A stretch of 24,541 nt of DNA from an uncultured Eubacterium sp. Its GTDB lineage: Bacteria > Bacillota > Clostridia > Lachnospirales > Lachnospiraceae. How positions within the stretch are numbered: the stretch's first letter is position 1; the number at the start of each line of letters is the position of its first letter. This document shows positions 1-7,012 of this stretch, piece after piece. The stretch is from the NCBI GenBank assembly GCA_910586045.1, contig CAJUIH010000043.1:1-24541 (forward strand), read 5' to 3'. The notes below the pieces were generated by a model. The model was given only the letters and a program-made list of their open reading frames with translations, did no database searches and was not told the origin of the DNA. The translations under genes and the position numbers were made by a program.

Positions 1-111
1 TAAAATATTTATTTCTTATTTCATCATATATGATATCGCATTTCATCCGATTGCGCTATATATAAAATACAAAATGTTGACAAATATTATCAGTTTATGC
101 GAGGGGAAAGC

Positions 112-189
112 ATGGATTTTATCATAATAGCAACGATAAAACCAGGAGATCACAGATGGTTTGCAACGTTTAGATCCGTTTATACATAA
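112..189 (+). CDS. possible 25-aa small protein
   Basis: An ATG at 112 follows a purine-rich GAGGGGAAAGC ribosome-binding site and opens a 25-codon frame (begins MDFIIIATIKPGDHRW) ending in TAA. A TTGACA box at 77-82 could be a -35 element, but no good -10 lies 16-18 bp downstream. I do not recognise the peptide. It may be a true small gene, the 5' remnant of a decayed gene, or chance. The start signals are the only support. Confidence 0.2.
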   Translation: MDFIIIATIKPGDHRWFATFRSVYT

Positions 190-295
190 ATAAGATCATT
201 TTTTTCAACTTAACAAGGTAATATTTTTTTCACTATCAAATATTTGTTTGAAAGCTGTATCATCCTGCGATAATATTTGTACCCATGTTTTTTCC

Positions 296-361
296 TGTAT
301 CATAAGTTTGCACAAAAGCTATACGAAAGGCAGAAACCTTGTATGTCAAACTTATGATACA
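296..361. repeat. perfect 15-bp inverted repeat with nested stem
   Basis: TGTATCATAAGTTTG at 296-310 is the exact reverse complement of 347-361, with a 36-base spacer. The spacer can fold further (ATAC/GTAT and AAGG/CCTT arms), giving a long branched hairpin. No T-run follows on either strand, so it is a poor intrinsic terminator. It could be a small non-autonomous element end pair, a recombination or binding site, or a structured RNA. Confidence 0.6.
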
Positions 362-467
362 ACGAAAATCATGTAAATGGTAACAATACGCCGATGCTGC
401 GGTGTCAAGCTGCGGCGCCATTTTTTTTGATTTTTCAAATATTCGTGCGCATATATTTCTGAGGTTT

Positions 468-944
468 TTACGCAAACCGCACAACCTCCAGCCCGCAAAT
501 CCCGCGCCGCAATATACTTTCCGCAACACACAAATGCACAACAAGAAATCCCGCCCCTTTCCCGTTGCGTACATGCAAAATCCCAGGTGCCTTTCCGGCA
601 AAATCCCGTGCATCCACATATACGGCGGCAGGAATGCCGTTTGATGCAGCCGTAACGCTTTGCGGGACATAGGGCAGGTCCGGCATGGACCAAAATGTCC
701 GCATTTCCTGTTTTTTTGTATCTACAAATACACAGGGACACCAGTCCTGTTCGGGCAGGTACTGTTCCAGAAGCTGTTTCAGCCGATCGCTTACAAGATG
801 GTCTTGTGCGATATAGTCGAATGAATCCAGGGCCGTGACGTTTTGCATAATCCGGACAGAGGGTTCTTCCGGCCGCGCGTCTTTTGGCCGTGGATCTTTC
901 GGAATGGTGATTGTCCCGGATTGTTTCAGCAAAAAATAATCCAT
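468..944 (-). CDS. 158-aa protein, accessory/immunity-like, function unknown
   Basis: A short soluble protein with no signal peptide or TM segment. It starts at an ATG preceded by AGGAAAGG about 10 bases upstream. It lies 58 bp downstream of the pentapeptide-repeat gene on the same strand, so the two are probably co-transcribed. Its N-terminus (MDYFLLKQ) and its C-terminal part (VVHLCVAESILRRGICG) remind me of a family of small hypothetical Clostridia proteins resembling the Imm11/DUF1629 immunity group. That is recollection, not a search. Its position next to an effector-secreting locus would suit an immunity or accessory role, but no catalytic motif is visible. Confidence 0.6.
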   Translation of the reverse strand: MDYFLLKQSGTITIPKDPRPKDARPEEPSVRIMQNVTALDSFDYIAQDHLVSDRLKQLLEQYLPEQDWCPCVFVDTKKQEMRTFWSMPDLPYVPQSVTAASNGIPAAVYVDARDFAGKAPGILHVRNGKGAGFLVVHLCVAESILRRGICGLEVVRFA

Positions 945-1002
945 TCTTTAGGATCCTTTCCTTTTTGATTCAAAATGGCCAGTTTTTAAAGCCGCTGACT
1001 GT

Positions 1003-2088
1003 TTATTCATCGACCAGTTTGACTGCCTGTAATTGTTCCGGTGAAAGGGATAACCGGTCTAATAGCTTTCGTTCGATGACGGTACCGTCCATCACTGCCC
1101 CGCTGAAGTCGGCGTCCTGGATACGGGTGCGGGTAAAATCCGCATTGGTGAGGTTGGCATTGCGAAAGCTGACGCTGCGGTATCCGGTCATTGTCCATTT
1201 GGAATGGTTAGGCACGCCGCGGTAAGCTTTGGCTGCGGAAAAACAGGCGTCGGTAAGGTCTGCTCCCGTGAAATCGGATTCATGCAGCAGGCAGTAACGG
1301 AAGTCGGCATGCCGCAGGCAGGCATTGCAGAAACGGGTTCCAAACAGCATCGAATCTTGAAAGTCCGTGCCAATCAGCGTTGTGCGGCTAAGGTTGGAGT
1401 AGCGCAGGTCTATTTCTGACAGGTCGGCGCCTGAAAAGTCCAGTCCGCGAAAATCTTCAAATGCATAATCGTATTCTTCTCGTAAGCGGAACCAGTCCAG
1501 GGCTTTTTGGGATTGGCGGTTTTTATTTTCTTTGTAAATTGCTTCGGTGCGGCCCATATATTCTCCGACATTGATTTCAAATTCTGCGCTGCGCCGCATA
1601 GATAGAAACGGTTCTGCCTCGATACAGGGCAGGATTGAAAAGCGAAAAACAGATACCACATATTTATAGAACTGGCTGGCGCAGGAAAGCAGAAATGAAA
1701 CCGTCTCCTGCGCGGTTACTCCCGCAAATCTTTTTCGGCTGGACATCAGTTCGGCCCGTAATTCTATGTAAGTTGAAAACAAAGAAGAAAAATCAAAGCT
1801 GCCTACCACGCGCTGGGCGGCGTCATAATACCAGTTCTCATCGTATACACGCACTTCGGCGGCATATTCTTTTCGAATCAGGTTCGAAAATAACAGCGTA
1901 TATTCCAGATAGGATATTTCGCCTAATTCTTTTTTGGACTGTAGAGTTACAATCGTTTCACAGATTTGGCGAAAATTTGTCTGAAAGAGGGGGGCGTATG
2001 TATCCAGGCTGGTCTGGTAAAGTTCTTCCAGTTCAAATAATTTCTTGTTTTTTAACTGTTCCGCGTATTGTCTGTATTCTTTGGTCAC
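1003..2088 (-). CDS. pentapeptide-repeat protein with helical N-terminal domain
   Basis: The C-terminal part (about residues 212-335 of 361) is built of A(D/N)LxX-type pentapeptide repeats, e.g. LDFSGADLSEIDLRYSNL, which form a right-handed quadrilateral beta-helix. The run is interrupted at about 285-305. Residues 1-210 are mostly helical and not recognised. I chose the GTG start at 2088 because GGGGAGG lies six bases upstream; the frame stays open to 2205 but has no comparable ribosome-binding site there. It is transcribed divergently from the secretion-like cluster and shares its control region, so it may be a regulatory, adaptor or immunity partner. No enzymatic motif is seen. Confidence 0.8.
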   Translation of the reverse strand: MTKEYRQYAEQLKNKKLFELEELYQTSLDTYAPLFQTNFRQICETIVTLQSKKELGEISYLEYTLLFSNLIRKEYAAEVRVYDENWYYDAAQRVVGSFDFSSLFSTYIELRAELMSSRKRFAGVTAQETVSFLLSCASQFYKYVVSVFRFSILPCIEAEPFLSMRRSAEFEINVGEYMGRTEAIYKENKNRQSQKALDWFRLREEYDYAFEDFRGLDFSGADLSEIDLRYSNLSRTTLIGTDFQDSMLFGTRFCNACLRHADFRYCLLHESDFTGADLTDACFSAAKAYRGVPNHSKWTMTGYRSVSFRNANLTNADFTRTRIQDADFSGAVMDGTVIERKLLDRLSLSPEQLQAVKLVDE

Positions 2089-2158
2089 TGTGATCCTCCC
2101 CTGTTCGTTGAAAATAGGAGACGGGCTGTCATGGTTATAGAATCCTGTAGTTGTTCTT

Positions 2159-2187
2159 AGTTTAACATAAAAAATGTTCTTTGTCAT
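2159..2187 (-). promoter_or_regulatory. candidate promoter of the pentapeptide-repeat gene
   Basis: On the minus strand ATGACA (2187-2182) and TAAACT (2164-2159) are separated by exactly 17 bp, each near the sigma-A consensus. Transcription would start near 2152 and give a leader of about 60 nt before the GTG at 2088. The perfect palindrome at 2189-2217 lies directly upstream of the -35 box. Confidence 0.45.
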
Positions 2188-2188
2188 T

Positions 2189-2276
2189 TTTTTGTAGTTC
2201 GTCAATAACTACAAAAATAGAAAAAACTTTTTGTAGAAAACTACCAAAATAGAGCAAAAATGAATGAAGTTTGTAG
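2189..2276. promoter_or_regulatory. operator-like array of TGTAG half-sites in divergent control region
   Basis: TTTTTGTAGTT at 2189-2199 and its exact reverse complement at 2207-2217 form an 11-bp palindrome around a 7-bp spacer. The core TTTGTAG recurs at 2230-2236 and 2270-2276, i.e. at 39- and 40-bp steps. CTAC(A/C)AAAATAG recurs at 2209-2220 and 2241-2252. The regular spacing, about four helical turns, fits cooperative binding of a regulator controlling both divergent transcripts. A TAGAC/GTCTA inverted repeat follows at 2284-2301. The plus-strand promoter itself is unclear; TAGACA (2284) with TATTGT (2308) at 18 bp is the best candidate. Confidence 0.5.
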
Positions 2277-2377
2277 AAAATGCTAGACAAAATATCGTCT
2301 ATTATGCTATTGTAAGAATAGTATATTTAGATAAATCGCCTATTTGACTTAACCGCTGTGTACAATGGAGGACTTTT

Positions 2378-4672
2378 ATGGAGATTATAGAACAGACGAA
2401 CCGGACGATTTTGTTTGATGTTGTAAATCCGGAAGTGTTTAATATGTTCAACATAATGTCGGATGTGGATGAAAATTCAAGAAGCCTTACCGATGAGAAA
2501 GTGGCGGAGATTAATCAAGCCCTTCTGGTAAAGAATTTTGACGATTTTTTGAAAAAATTTCAGCCGACGATTTACAGCTATTTTGACCAGGCGCGCGGTA
2601 TGGTGTATGAGCTGACAAAGCCTGCCGGAATCCCGGACCCGCTGGTGAAAAAAATAGTGATTGACCGAAGCAATACCTTTTTGAAAATGTTTATTTCGAT
2701 CATGGACAGCAAGAAAGCGTCGGGTGCGACGAATGCGTCGTTTAATTATGAGAAAGTAACAGAGATGCTTGCGCCGCACAGGACGCTCAAGGAAATTAAG
2801 AAGCTGAAAAAGGATATTTCGTATCTGGAAAATAAAAACGCGGAATTTGAAAGTGATTCTCCGGCAAAACAGGACGCGGTATTAAAACTAAAGTCCAAGC
2901 TGGACCGGACGAAAAAGTATTATAATGAGACGGCGTCCCAGCTTACGTTAATGCTTGGGATGATTAAGGATAATCTGGATACGGCAGTGCGGGCGTCGCA
3001 AAAAGGCATTACAGAATTTCAGCCGGCGCTTCCGGTTTTTAATGAAAACGCGGAAATTGTCGCGCTGCAGGTATCAGACAATCCGGCGGGCCTGTTAACG
3101 GACCATGGCAAAAAGGAAGAAAGCACGGCGCTTGCGGCTTCTGGGAAAGCGGAGCTGGCAGCGGCTTTAGACCAGCCGAAAAAGGAAAAGATCAGTTATA
3201 AAGACCTGTCGATTTCCGTTATAGAAGAGCAGTACCATCAAACGATGCAGGAATTGTATCATTCCGTCGGGCAGGAGTATGATGAGGAAACAGCGGCCTC
3301 TTCTTTGTCCAAGGAATTAATTGTAGCCGCGTTTACGGATAAAATGCCGGATAAGCTGATTGCGATGGATATTCAGGACAAAGTAGAGCTTTATAATAAA
3401 TATTCTGCGATTAATGCGAGCTGGCAGAAAGCGTTTATCCGTACGGCTAAGTTGTTAATCGAAAAGATTTTAAGTGTTAAGGCATTTTTTGACCAGTATC
3501 AGCCGAAATCCCCGATGATGCGTCCGTCTCTTTTAATTGTGAATGCGAGTATGGATGAGATTTTGGAAGAAAAAAATCTGGAGAATCTGAAAAAGTATTT
3601 GGAAACGGTGAATAACAAGTCGGATTACAGTAATACGATCTGGTTTGGCATTGTTCCGAATATTGAGTATGCGGAAGAGCGCGAAATTGAAATGGACGAG
3701 GATACGATGCGCCAGTTTGGTTATACCGGAGATCTGGACCAGGGGGTTACGCTTGTACCGACGCCTGTCAGCGATCTGCAGTTTTTGCTGGACGCGGTTA
3801 AGGATTACCGGATTCAGGTGTTTTTCTCCTTTGAAGCCAGCGAGGATACGACGTTTTTAAAACTGGCGACGCATGGTATGGACCAGTATATGGAAAATAC
3901 AGAGGATTTGGAAAATACGGATTACAGCCGTTATGCGATCCCATGCCTGCCAAATTTTACAGTGATTCCAAGTAACAAGTCCAGGGTCGTGCTTGGCTCG
4001 AAAGCAATCCGGCATGCGGACGGTACGCTGGAGTTTTCCAAGGACAGGGATGATTTTATGAAGTTTTGGATTTACGGCGTTTATATCGGGGCTGCCTATG
4101 TAGCGGCAGGAATTGTGGCGGCGTATCAGTGTCCGAACTTTTTGTCATCCAAATTCGCCGGGAAAGTAAAGAAAGAATATCCGGGTGTCCGGTTTGATAT
4201 TGAAGCCGGGGATAATGCGCTTACGGTAACGACGACGATGCCAAAAGAGATTGCCGGCTATACGGCGGAAACAAAAAGTGTGATTAACGAACATAAATAC
4301 GGCTTTGTATTTTCCTCCGATAAAAACCAGTTCAATGGAACCTCAATCAACCTGATTACCGTATATAAATCCCGTTGTATGAATGAGAGTAAAAACGGCG
4401 GATTTGAAAGCATTTTCCGGGAGACGACACGGACGTATCTGTATCGGATGATTGGCGCAATGACCAGTGATTATAAAAAAGACCGGATCGACCGGATCTT
4501 TGAATCAGGCGGAAAAGTCAAGGAGTGGCAGCTTTCGCCCAATTATGCCAATTCGATTCTGCGCGAAGGGGACGGTATAGAAAAAGGCGACTGCAATGAT
4601 ACGACCTATAATATCGAAATTAACTTTGCAGGGGTTTCGGAAAATATGGAGCTTCAGATCAATACAGATTAA
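2378..4672 (+). CDS. sheath-like protein of a contractile injection system (TssB/TssC-like)
   Basis: A 764-aa soluble protein starting six bases after GGAGG. The C-terminal half (about 340-764) has the look of the T6SS large sheath subunit TssC: a conserved region around FFDQYQPKSPMM, a hydrophobic YGVYIGAAYVAAGIVAAYQ stretch, and a final beta-strand (INFAGVSENMELQINTD). The first 300 residues hold a LTDEKVAEIN...FDDFLKKFQP segment vaguely like the small sheath protein TssB, then a charged coiled coil at about 130-190. The length (764) is near TssB plus TssC and near single-chain phage sheaths, so it may be a one-piece sheath. The Hcp-like gene directly follows. Function rests on weak resemblance and context. 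Confidence 0.6.
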   Translation: MEIIEQTNRTILFDVVNPEVFNMFNIMSDVDENSRSLTDEKVAEINQALLVKNFDDFLKKFQPTIYSYFDQARGMVYELTKPAGIPDPLVKKIVIDRSNTFLKMFISIMDSKKASGATNASFNYEKVTEMLAPHRTLKEIKKLKKDISYLENKNAEFESDSPAKQDAVLKLKSKLDRTKKYYNETASQLTLMLGMIKDNLDTAVRASQKGITEFQPALPVFNENAEIVALQVSDNPAGLLTDHGKKEESTALAASGKAELAAALDQPKKEKISYKDLSISVIEEQYHQTMQELYHSVGQEYDEETAASSLSKELIVAAFTDKMPDKLIAMDIQDKVELYNKYSAINASWQKAFIRTAKLLIEKILSVKAFFDQYQPKSPMMRPSLLIVNASMDEILEEKNLENLKKYLETVNNKSDYSNTIWFGIVPNIEYAEEREIEMDEDTMRQFGYTGDLDQGVTLVPTPVSDLQFLLDAVKDYRIQVFFSFEASEDTTFLKLATHGMDQYMENTEDLENTDYSRYAIPCLPNFTVIPSNKSRVVLGSKAIRHADGTLEFSKDRDDFMKFWIYGVYIGAAYVAAGIVAAYQCPNFLSSKFAGKVKKEYPGVRFDIEAGDNALTVTTTMPKEIAGYTAETKSVINEHKYGFVFSSDKNQFNGTSINLITVYKSRCMNESKNGGFESIFRETTRTYLYRMIGAMTSDYKKDRIDRIFESGGKVKEWQLSPNYANSILREGDGIEKGDCNDTTYNIEINFAGVSENMELQINTD

Positions 4673-4673
4673 T

Positions 4674-4688
4674 AGACGCGGGCCGTCT
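4674..4688 (+). other. small hairpin between sheath-like and tube-like genes
   Basis: AGACG (4674-4678) pairs with CGTCT (4684-4688) around a CGGGC loop, directly after the sheath-like stop codon. No T-run follows, so it is not a terminator. It could be an mRNA-stability or processing element setting a different dose for the following tube gene. Confidence 0.3.
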
Positions 4689-4723
4689 GTTAATAGAACT
4701 ATCATAAAAAAGGAGGTTTATTT

Positions 4724-5119
4724 ATGGCGTACAAAATTGTGATTGCCGACGTAACTGAGCTGAGCGAGGAGATTATCGATGTCGCTTTCAGCTCTAAAAT
4801 CCCGGAAGATTCTTTTGCAAGGTCTTCTGACATTGAAGCGGAACTGGTTATTCACGGAAAAGTTTCGTTTGACGCGGATAAGCTGTTTATGCGTGATGCC
4901 GCAAAGAGTATGGCGACCTGGGCTTTGGTAAAACCGGAAAGCGCAGATGCGTACAAGAAAGTAACCGTAGAATACCAGCATGCGACAGCGCCGAGAAAAT
5001 ACGAATTTTCCCATGCGTTTGTAGTGTCTTATGACGAAAAATTTACGAAGACGGACGGGGAATTTACGCTTATTGTAAAACAGAAAAAAGACAGAATTGA
5101 CGGCGTAGTGATTGAGTAA
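4724..5119 (+). CDS. Hcp-like tube protein (TssD-like)
   Basis: A 131-aa protein, beta-rich, with no signal peptide, cysteine or TM. The start has an ideal AGGAGG seven bases upstream, implying high expression. The length, strand pattern and C-terminal half (YEFSHAFVVSYDEKF, then FTLIVKQKKDRI) resemble the Hcp/tail-tube fold, especially the shorter Bacteroidota-type TssD proteins, whose C-terminal part is also a strand-turn-strand. It sits immediately after the sheath-like gene, the usual sheath-tube order in T6SS and phage tails, and is followed by a hairpin that would separate these abundant parts from the rest. An unrelated small beta-barrel protein is the main alternative. Confidence 0.6.
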   Translation: MAYKIVIADVTELSEEIIDVAFSSKIPEDSFARSSDIEAELVIHGKVSFDADKLFMRDAAKSMATWALVKPESADAYKKVTVEYQHATAPRKYEFSHAFVVSYDEKFTKTDGEFTLIVKQKKDRIDGVVIE

Positions 5120-5126
5120 CGGAATG

Positions 5127-5158
5127 AAAAAGGCGTGCAGTTTTTGTACGCCTTTCTC
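5127..5158 (+). terminator. terminator or attenuator hairpin after tube gene
   Basis: AAAGGCGTGCA (5129-5139) pairs with TGTACGCCTTT (5145-5155) through 11 pairs, one of them G-U, around a five-base loop. The 3' side ends in CTTTCTC rather than a pure T-run, so partial readthrough is likely. This would make sheath and tube messages more abundant than the downstream genes. Confidence 0.65.
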
Positions 5159-5268
5159 AAAATATACTTGTGCATACGAAAATTTACCAAATAACGCCGA
5201 CTCACGAGCGTTGTTATCTTGCGTCATATGGGGCATCTGATTGCTTGTGGGCATACATGGGAGAATTT

Positions 5269-5829
5269 ATGAAAAGAAACCAGATCGCCGGCAGATGTGT
5301 TTTGGCAGTGATTTTTGTCTATCTGCTGATACAGAGTTCTTATTTATATTATGATATGATACCGTCTGCCAAAGAGGAGCCATGGAAAGATTTTGCCTGC
5401 CTGTTTCTGATACAGTCTGTATTTTTTGCAGCCTGTATTTTTGCCGTTTTGATCTTTCTTTTTTGGCAGCAGAAAAAACGAGGCCTTACGTCGCCTTTTG
5501 CAGCGCTGCTGCTGGTGAATAGTGAAGGGCAAGTGAAGCGGGAGGTAGCGCTGCGGGATCGGCATTCGTTTCTTATAACGGGCGCAAAGAACGGAAAGGA
5601 TGTTTTTATAGAAAGCATACACAATCCGGATTCGGACAGATATCTGTATGGGGTATGCAATCTGGTTAAGGGCCGCTGGTATTTTGAAGTGCTTTCTTTC
5701 GGCCGTCCGGTCGGACTGAAAAAAGGGTGCGAAAATATAATTTACAGGCTGAAAGAAGGAATGCCTTACCCATTGGCTGCGGAAGATGTCATTTACATGG
5801 ATACATGTAAAATCGTAATCAGGGAATGA
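5269..5829 (+). CDS. two-TM membrane protein of the secretion-like locus
   Basis: I place the start at the ATG at 5269, which has GGGAG five bases upstream; a longer frame from a GTG at 5170 lacks a ribosome-binding site and overlaps the hairpin region. The 186-aa product has two hydrophobic segments (about 9-28 and 42-66), a short loop between them, and then a soluble, beta-rich cytoplasmic domain of about 110 residues with a FLITGAKNGKDVFIES segment that faintly recalls an FHA or PH-like sandwich. I do not recognise the family. As one of only two TM proteins in the cluster it is a candidate anchor or signalling component at the cytoplasmic membrane. Confidence 0.7.
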   Translation: MKRNQIAGRCVLAVIFVYLLIQSSYLYYDMIPSAKEEPWKDFACLFLIQSVFFAACIFAVLIFLFWQQKKRGLTSPFAALLLVNSEGQVKREVALRDRHSFLITGAKNGKDVFIESIHNPDSDRYLYGVCNLVKGRWYFEVLSFGRPVGLKKGCENIIYRLKEGMPYPLAAEDVIYMDTCKIVIRE

Positions 5830-5867
5830 AATGTTGATTGGGGCGAAAAATAGCGGGAGGGAATAAC

Positions 5868-6401
5868 ATGGGTCTGATTCGCTGTGAAAACGGACATTTA
5901 TTTAGCGAGAAAAAATATGGAACGGTATGTCCATACTGTAATACCGCGGTCAATAAAAACAGCAGCAAGCAGGAAGATCCTCTTGGAAAATACAGCGATG
6001 TTGTATATTTGAATGATCTGGAAGTGTTAAAGCCGGTAACGGGGTGGCTTGTGTGTTTAGAGGGTCCGTCCCGGGGCAGGGATTACCGCGTGATTGCGGA
6101 AAAGAATTTTATCGGACGTGCCGGGGATATGGAGATCCGGATTATCGGGGACCAGACAGTCAGCCAGAGAAACCATGCGGTTATTGTGTATGATCCGGAA
6201 AAAAACAGGACGGTGCTGCTGCCGGGAGATTCCCAGGGGCTTGTCTATATCCTGGATGAGGAAGACCATTGGGACGCGGTATACGAACCGCGTATGCTAG
6301 AGGCGGGGGATCGGATCAAGATTGGACAAAGTGTGTTTATTTTTGTGCCGTTATGCGGGGAGAATGATGGATTTGTATTTCACTGGAAAGAGAATGAATA
6401 G
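5868..6401 (+). CDS. zinc-ribbon/FHA-domain protein
   Basis: The ATG at 5868 has GGGAGGG six bases upstream and gives 177 aa. Residues 1-24 form a small metal knuckle (Cys6, His10, Cys21, Cys24). Residues of about 60-165 look like a forkhead-associated domain, with the FIGR signature at 81-84 and VSQRNHAVI at 98-106 in place of the usual SxxH region, followed by an N-R-T-V segment and a closing IKIGQSVFIF strand. FHA domains bind phosphothreonine; Fha proteins act in T6SS post-translational control. The serine-to-histidine spacing is one residue longer than usual, so phosphopeptide binding is uncertain. It lies just before two PP2C-like genes, which fits a phospho-signalling module. Confidence 0.82.
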   Translation: MGLIRCENGHLFSEKKYGTVCPYCNTAVNKNSSKQEDPLGKYSDVVYLNDLEVLKPVTGWLVCLEGPSRGRDYRVIAEKNFIGRAGDMEIRIIGDQTVSQRNHAVIVYDPEKNRTVLLPGDSQGLVYILDEEDHWDAVYEPRMLEAGDRIKIGQSVFIFVPLCGENDGFVFHWKENE

Positions 6402-6403
6402 AC

Positions 6404-7012
6404 GTGCGGGAAGCATATAAGATTGGAAATGCCCAATCCATAGGTTCCTACCAGATACAGAGCAGTTATTTCGCTTCGGCTTGTTCTGACAAAGGATGTC
6501 TGGCGGTCCTTGCGGATGGAACAGCGGACCATCCAAACGGCAGAAGATGCGCGGTTCTTGCGGTCGAGGCTTGTATGCAGGAATATCAAAAAATACAAGG
6601 AAAAATAAAAGCCGCGGTTTTTTTTGAGCGTGCTGCGGCGAAGATCCTGCGGGATATGCGCGAAATTATTTTCTTAGGGAAAACGCCGTATCTGTCGCTT
6701 AGTATCCAGTGGTTCAAAGGCAGGGAACTGTTTTATTATTCCGTCGGCAGCAACCAGGTATTTTTGTATGACGGCAGTAATTACCGTTTGCTCAAAACCA
6801 GAAGCGGAACTGTGGATTTTGCGGGAGGGATGACGGCGGGGATGATTACACGCGGTGTATCGGAAGCATTCCGTGAAAAAGAAATGCTGGCGTATCTGTG
6901 CGGAAAGGAACATCCTTACGACAAAGCACAGCGGATGATTCTCGGGGTGAAACAAAAGAATCGGAAAATGGCCAGAACCGCTGCCATTTTGTTCATTGAG
7001 GGATGCTTATGA
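6404..7012 (+). CDS. PP2C-fold protein, probably degenerate phosphatase
   Basis: A GTG start two bases after the FHA gene stop gives 202 aa. The order of elements fits the PPM/PP2C fold: an IGNAQSIGSYQIQSSYF opening, LADGTAD (residues 36-42, the usual VADGMGG region), FYYSVGSNQVFLY (the 'GDSR' region), and a closing ARTAAILFI strand. Family knowledge: catalysis needs acidic metal ligands in the opening motif, the DG motif and the closing DN motif. Here only Asp38-Gly39 is kept; the opening aspartate position carries serines and the closing DN is replaced by Ala-Arg. It may therefore be a pseudophosphatase or a weak enzyme. It is translationally coupled (ATGA overlap) to the next gene. Confidence 0.7.
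   Translation: MREAYKIGNAQSIGSYQIQSSYFASACSDKGCLAVLADGTADHPNGRRCAVLAVEACMQEYQKIQGKIKAAVFFERAAAKILRDMREIIFLGKTPYLSLSIQWFKGRELFYYSVGSNQVFLYDGSNYRLLKTRSGTVDFAGGMTAGMITRGVSEAFREKEMLAYLCGKEHPYDKAQRMILGVKQKNRKMARTAAILFIEGCL

Larger units (their letters stand above)
1..467. other. AT-rich intergenic region without a convincing gene
   Basis: This stretch is much richer in A+T than the genes that follow. The only open frame with gene-like signals is a 25-codon one at 112-189. A perfect inverted repeat lies at 296-361. No tRNA, rRNA, CRISPR repeat or transposase fragment is visible. It probably separates the upstream genome from the secretion-like locus. Confidence 0.6.

Noticed and set aside
389..428. 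Possible plus-strand terminator (CGCCG/CGGCG followed by a T-run)
   Set aside because: The stem is only five pairs with a 19-base loop, and it has no clear upstream gene to end. The T-run may simply be part of the AT-rich region.
2089..2205. Longer N-terminus for the pentapeptide-repeat protein
   Set aside because: The frame is open, but it would run through the candidate promoter and lacks a ribosome-binding site. The GTG at 2088 has a near-perfect one.
2344..2366. TTGACT and TACAAT as promoter of the sheath-like gene
   Set aside because: The spacing is only 11 bp, too short for sigma-A recognition, and the -10 would abut the ribosome-binding site.
5170..5268. Longer N-terminus (GTG at 5170) for the two-TM protein
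   Set aside because: It has no ribosome-binding site and begins directly after the hairpin. GGGAG before the ATG at 5269 is a better start and leaves a normal membrane-protein N-terminus.
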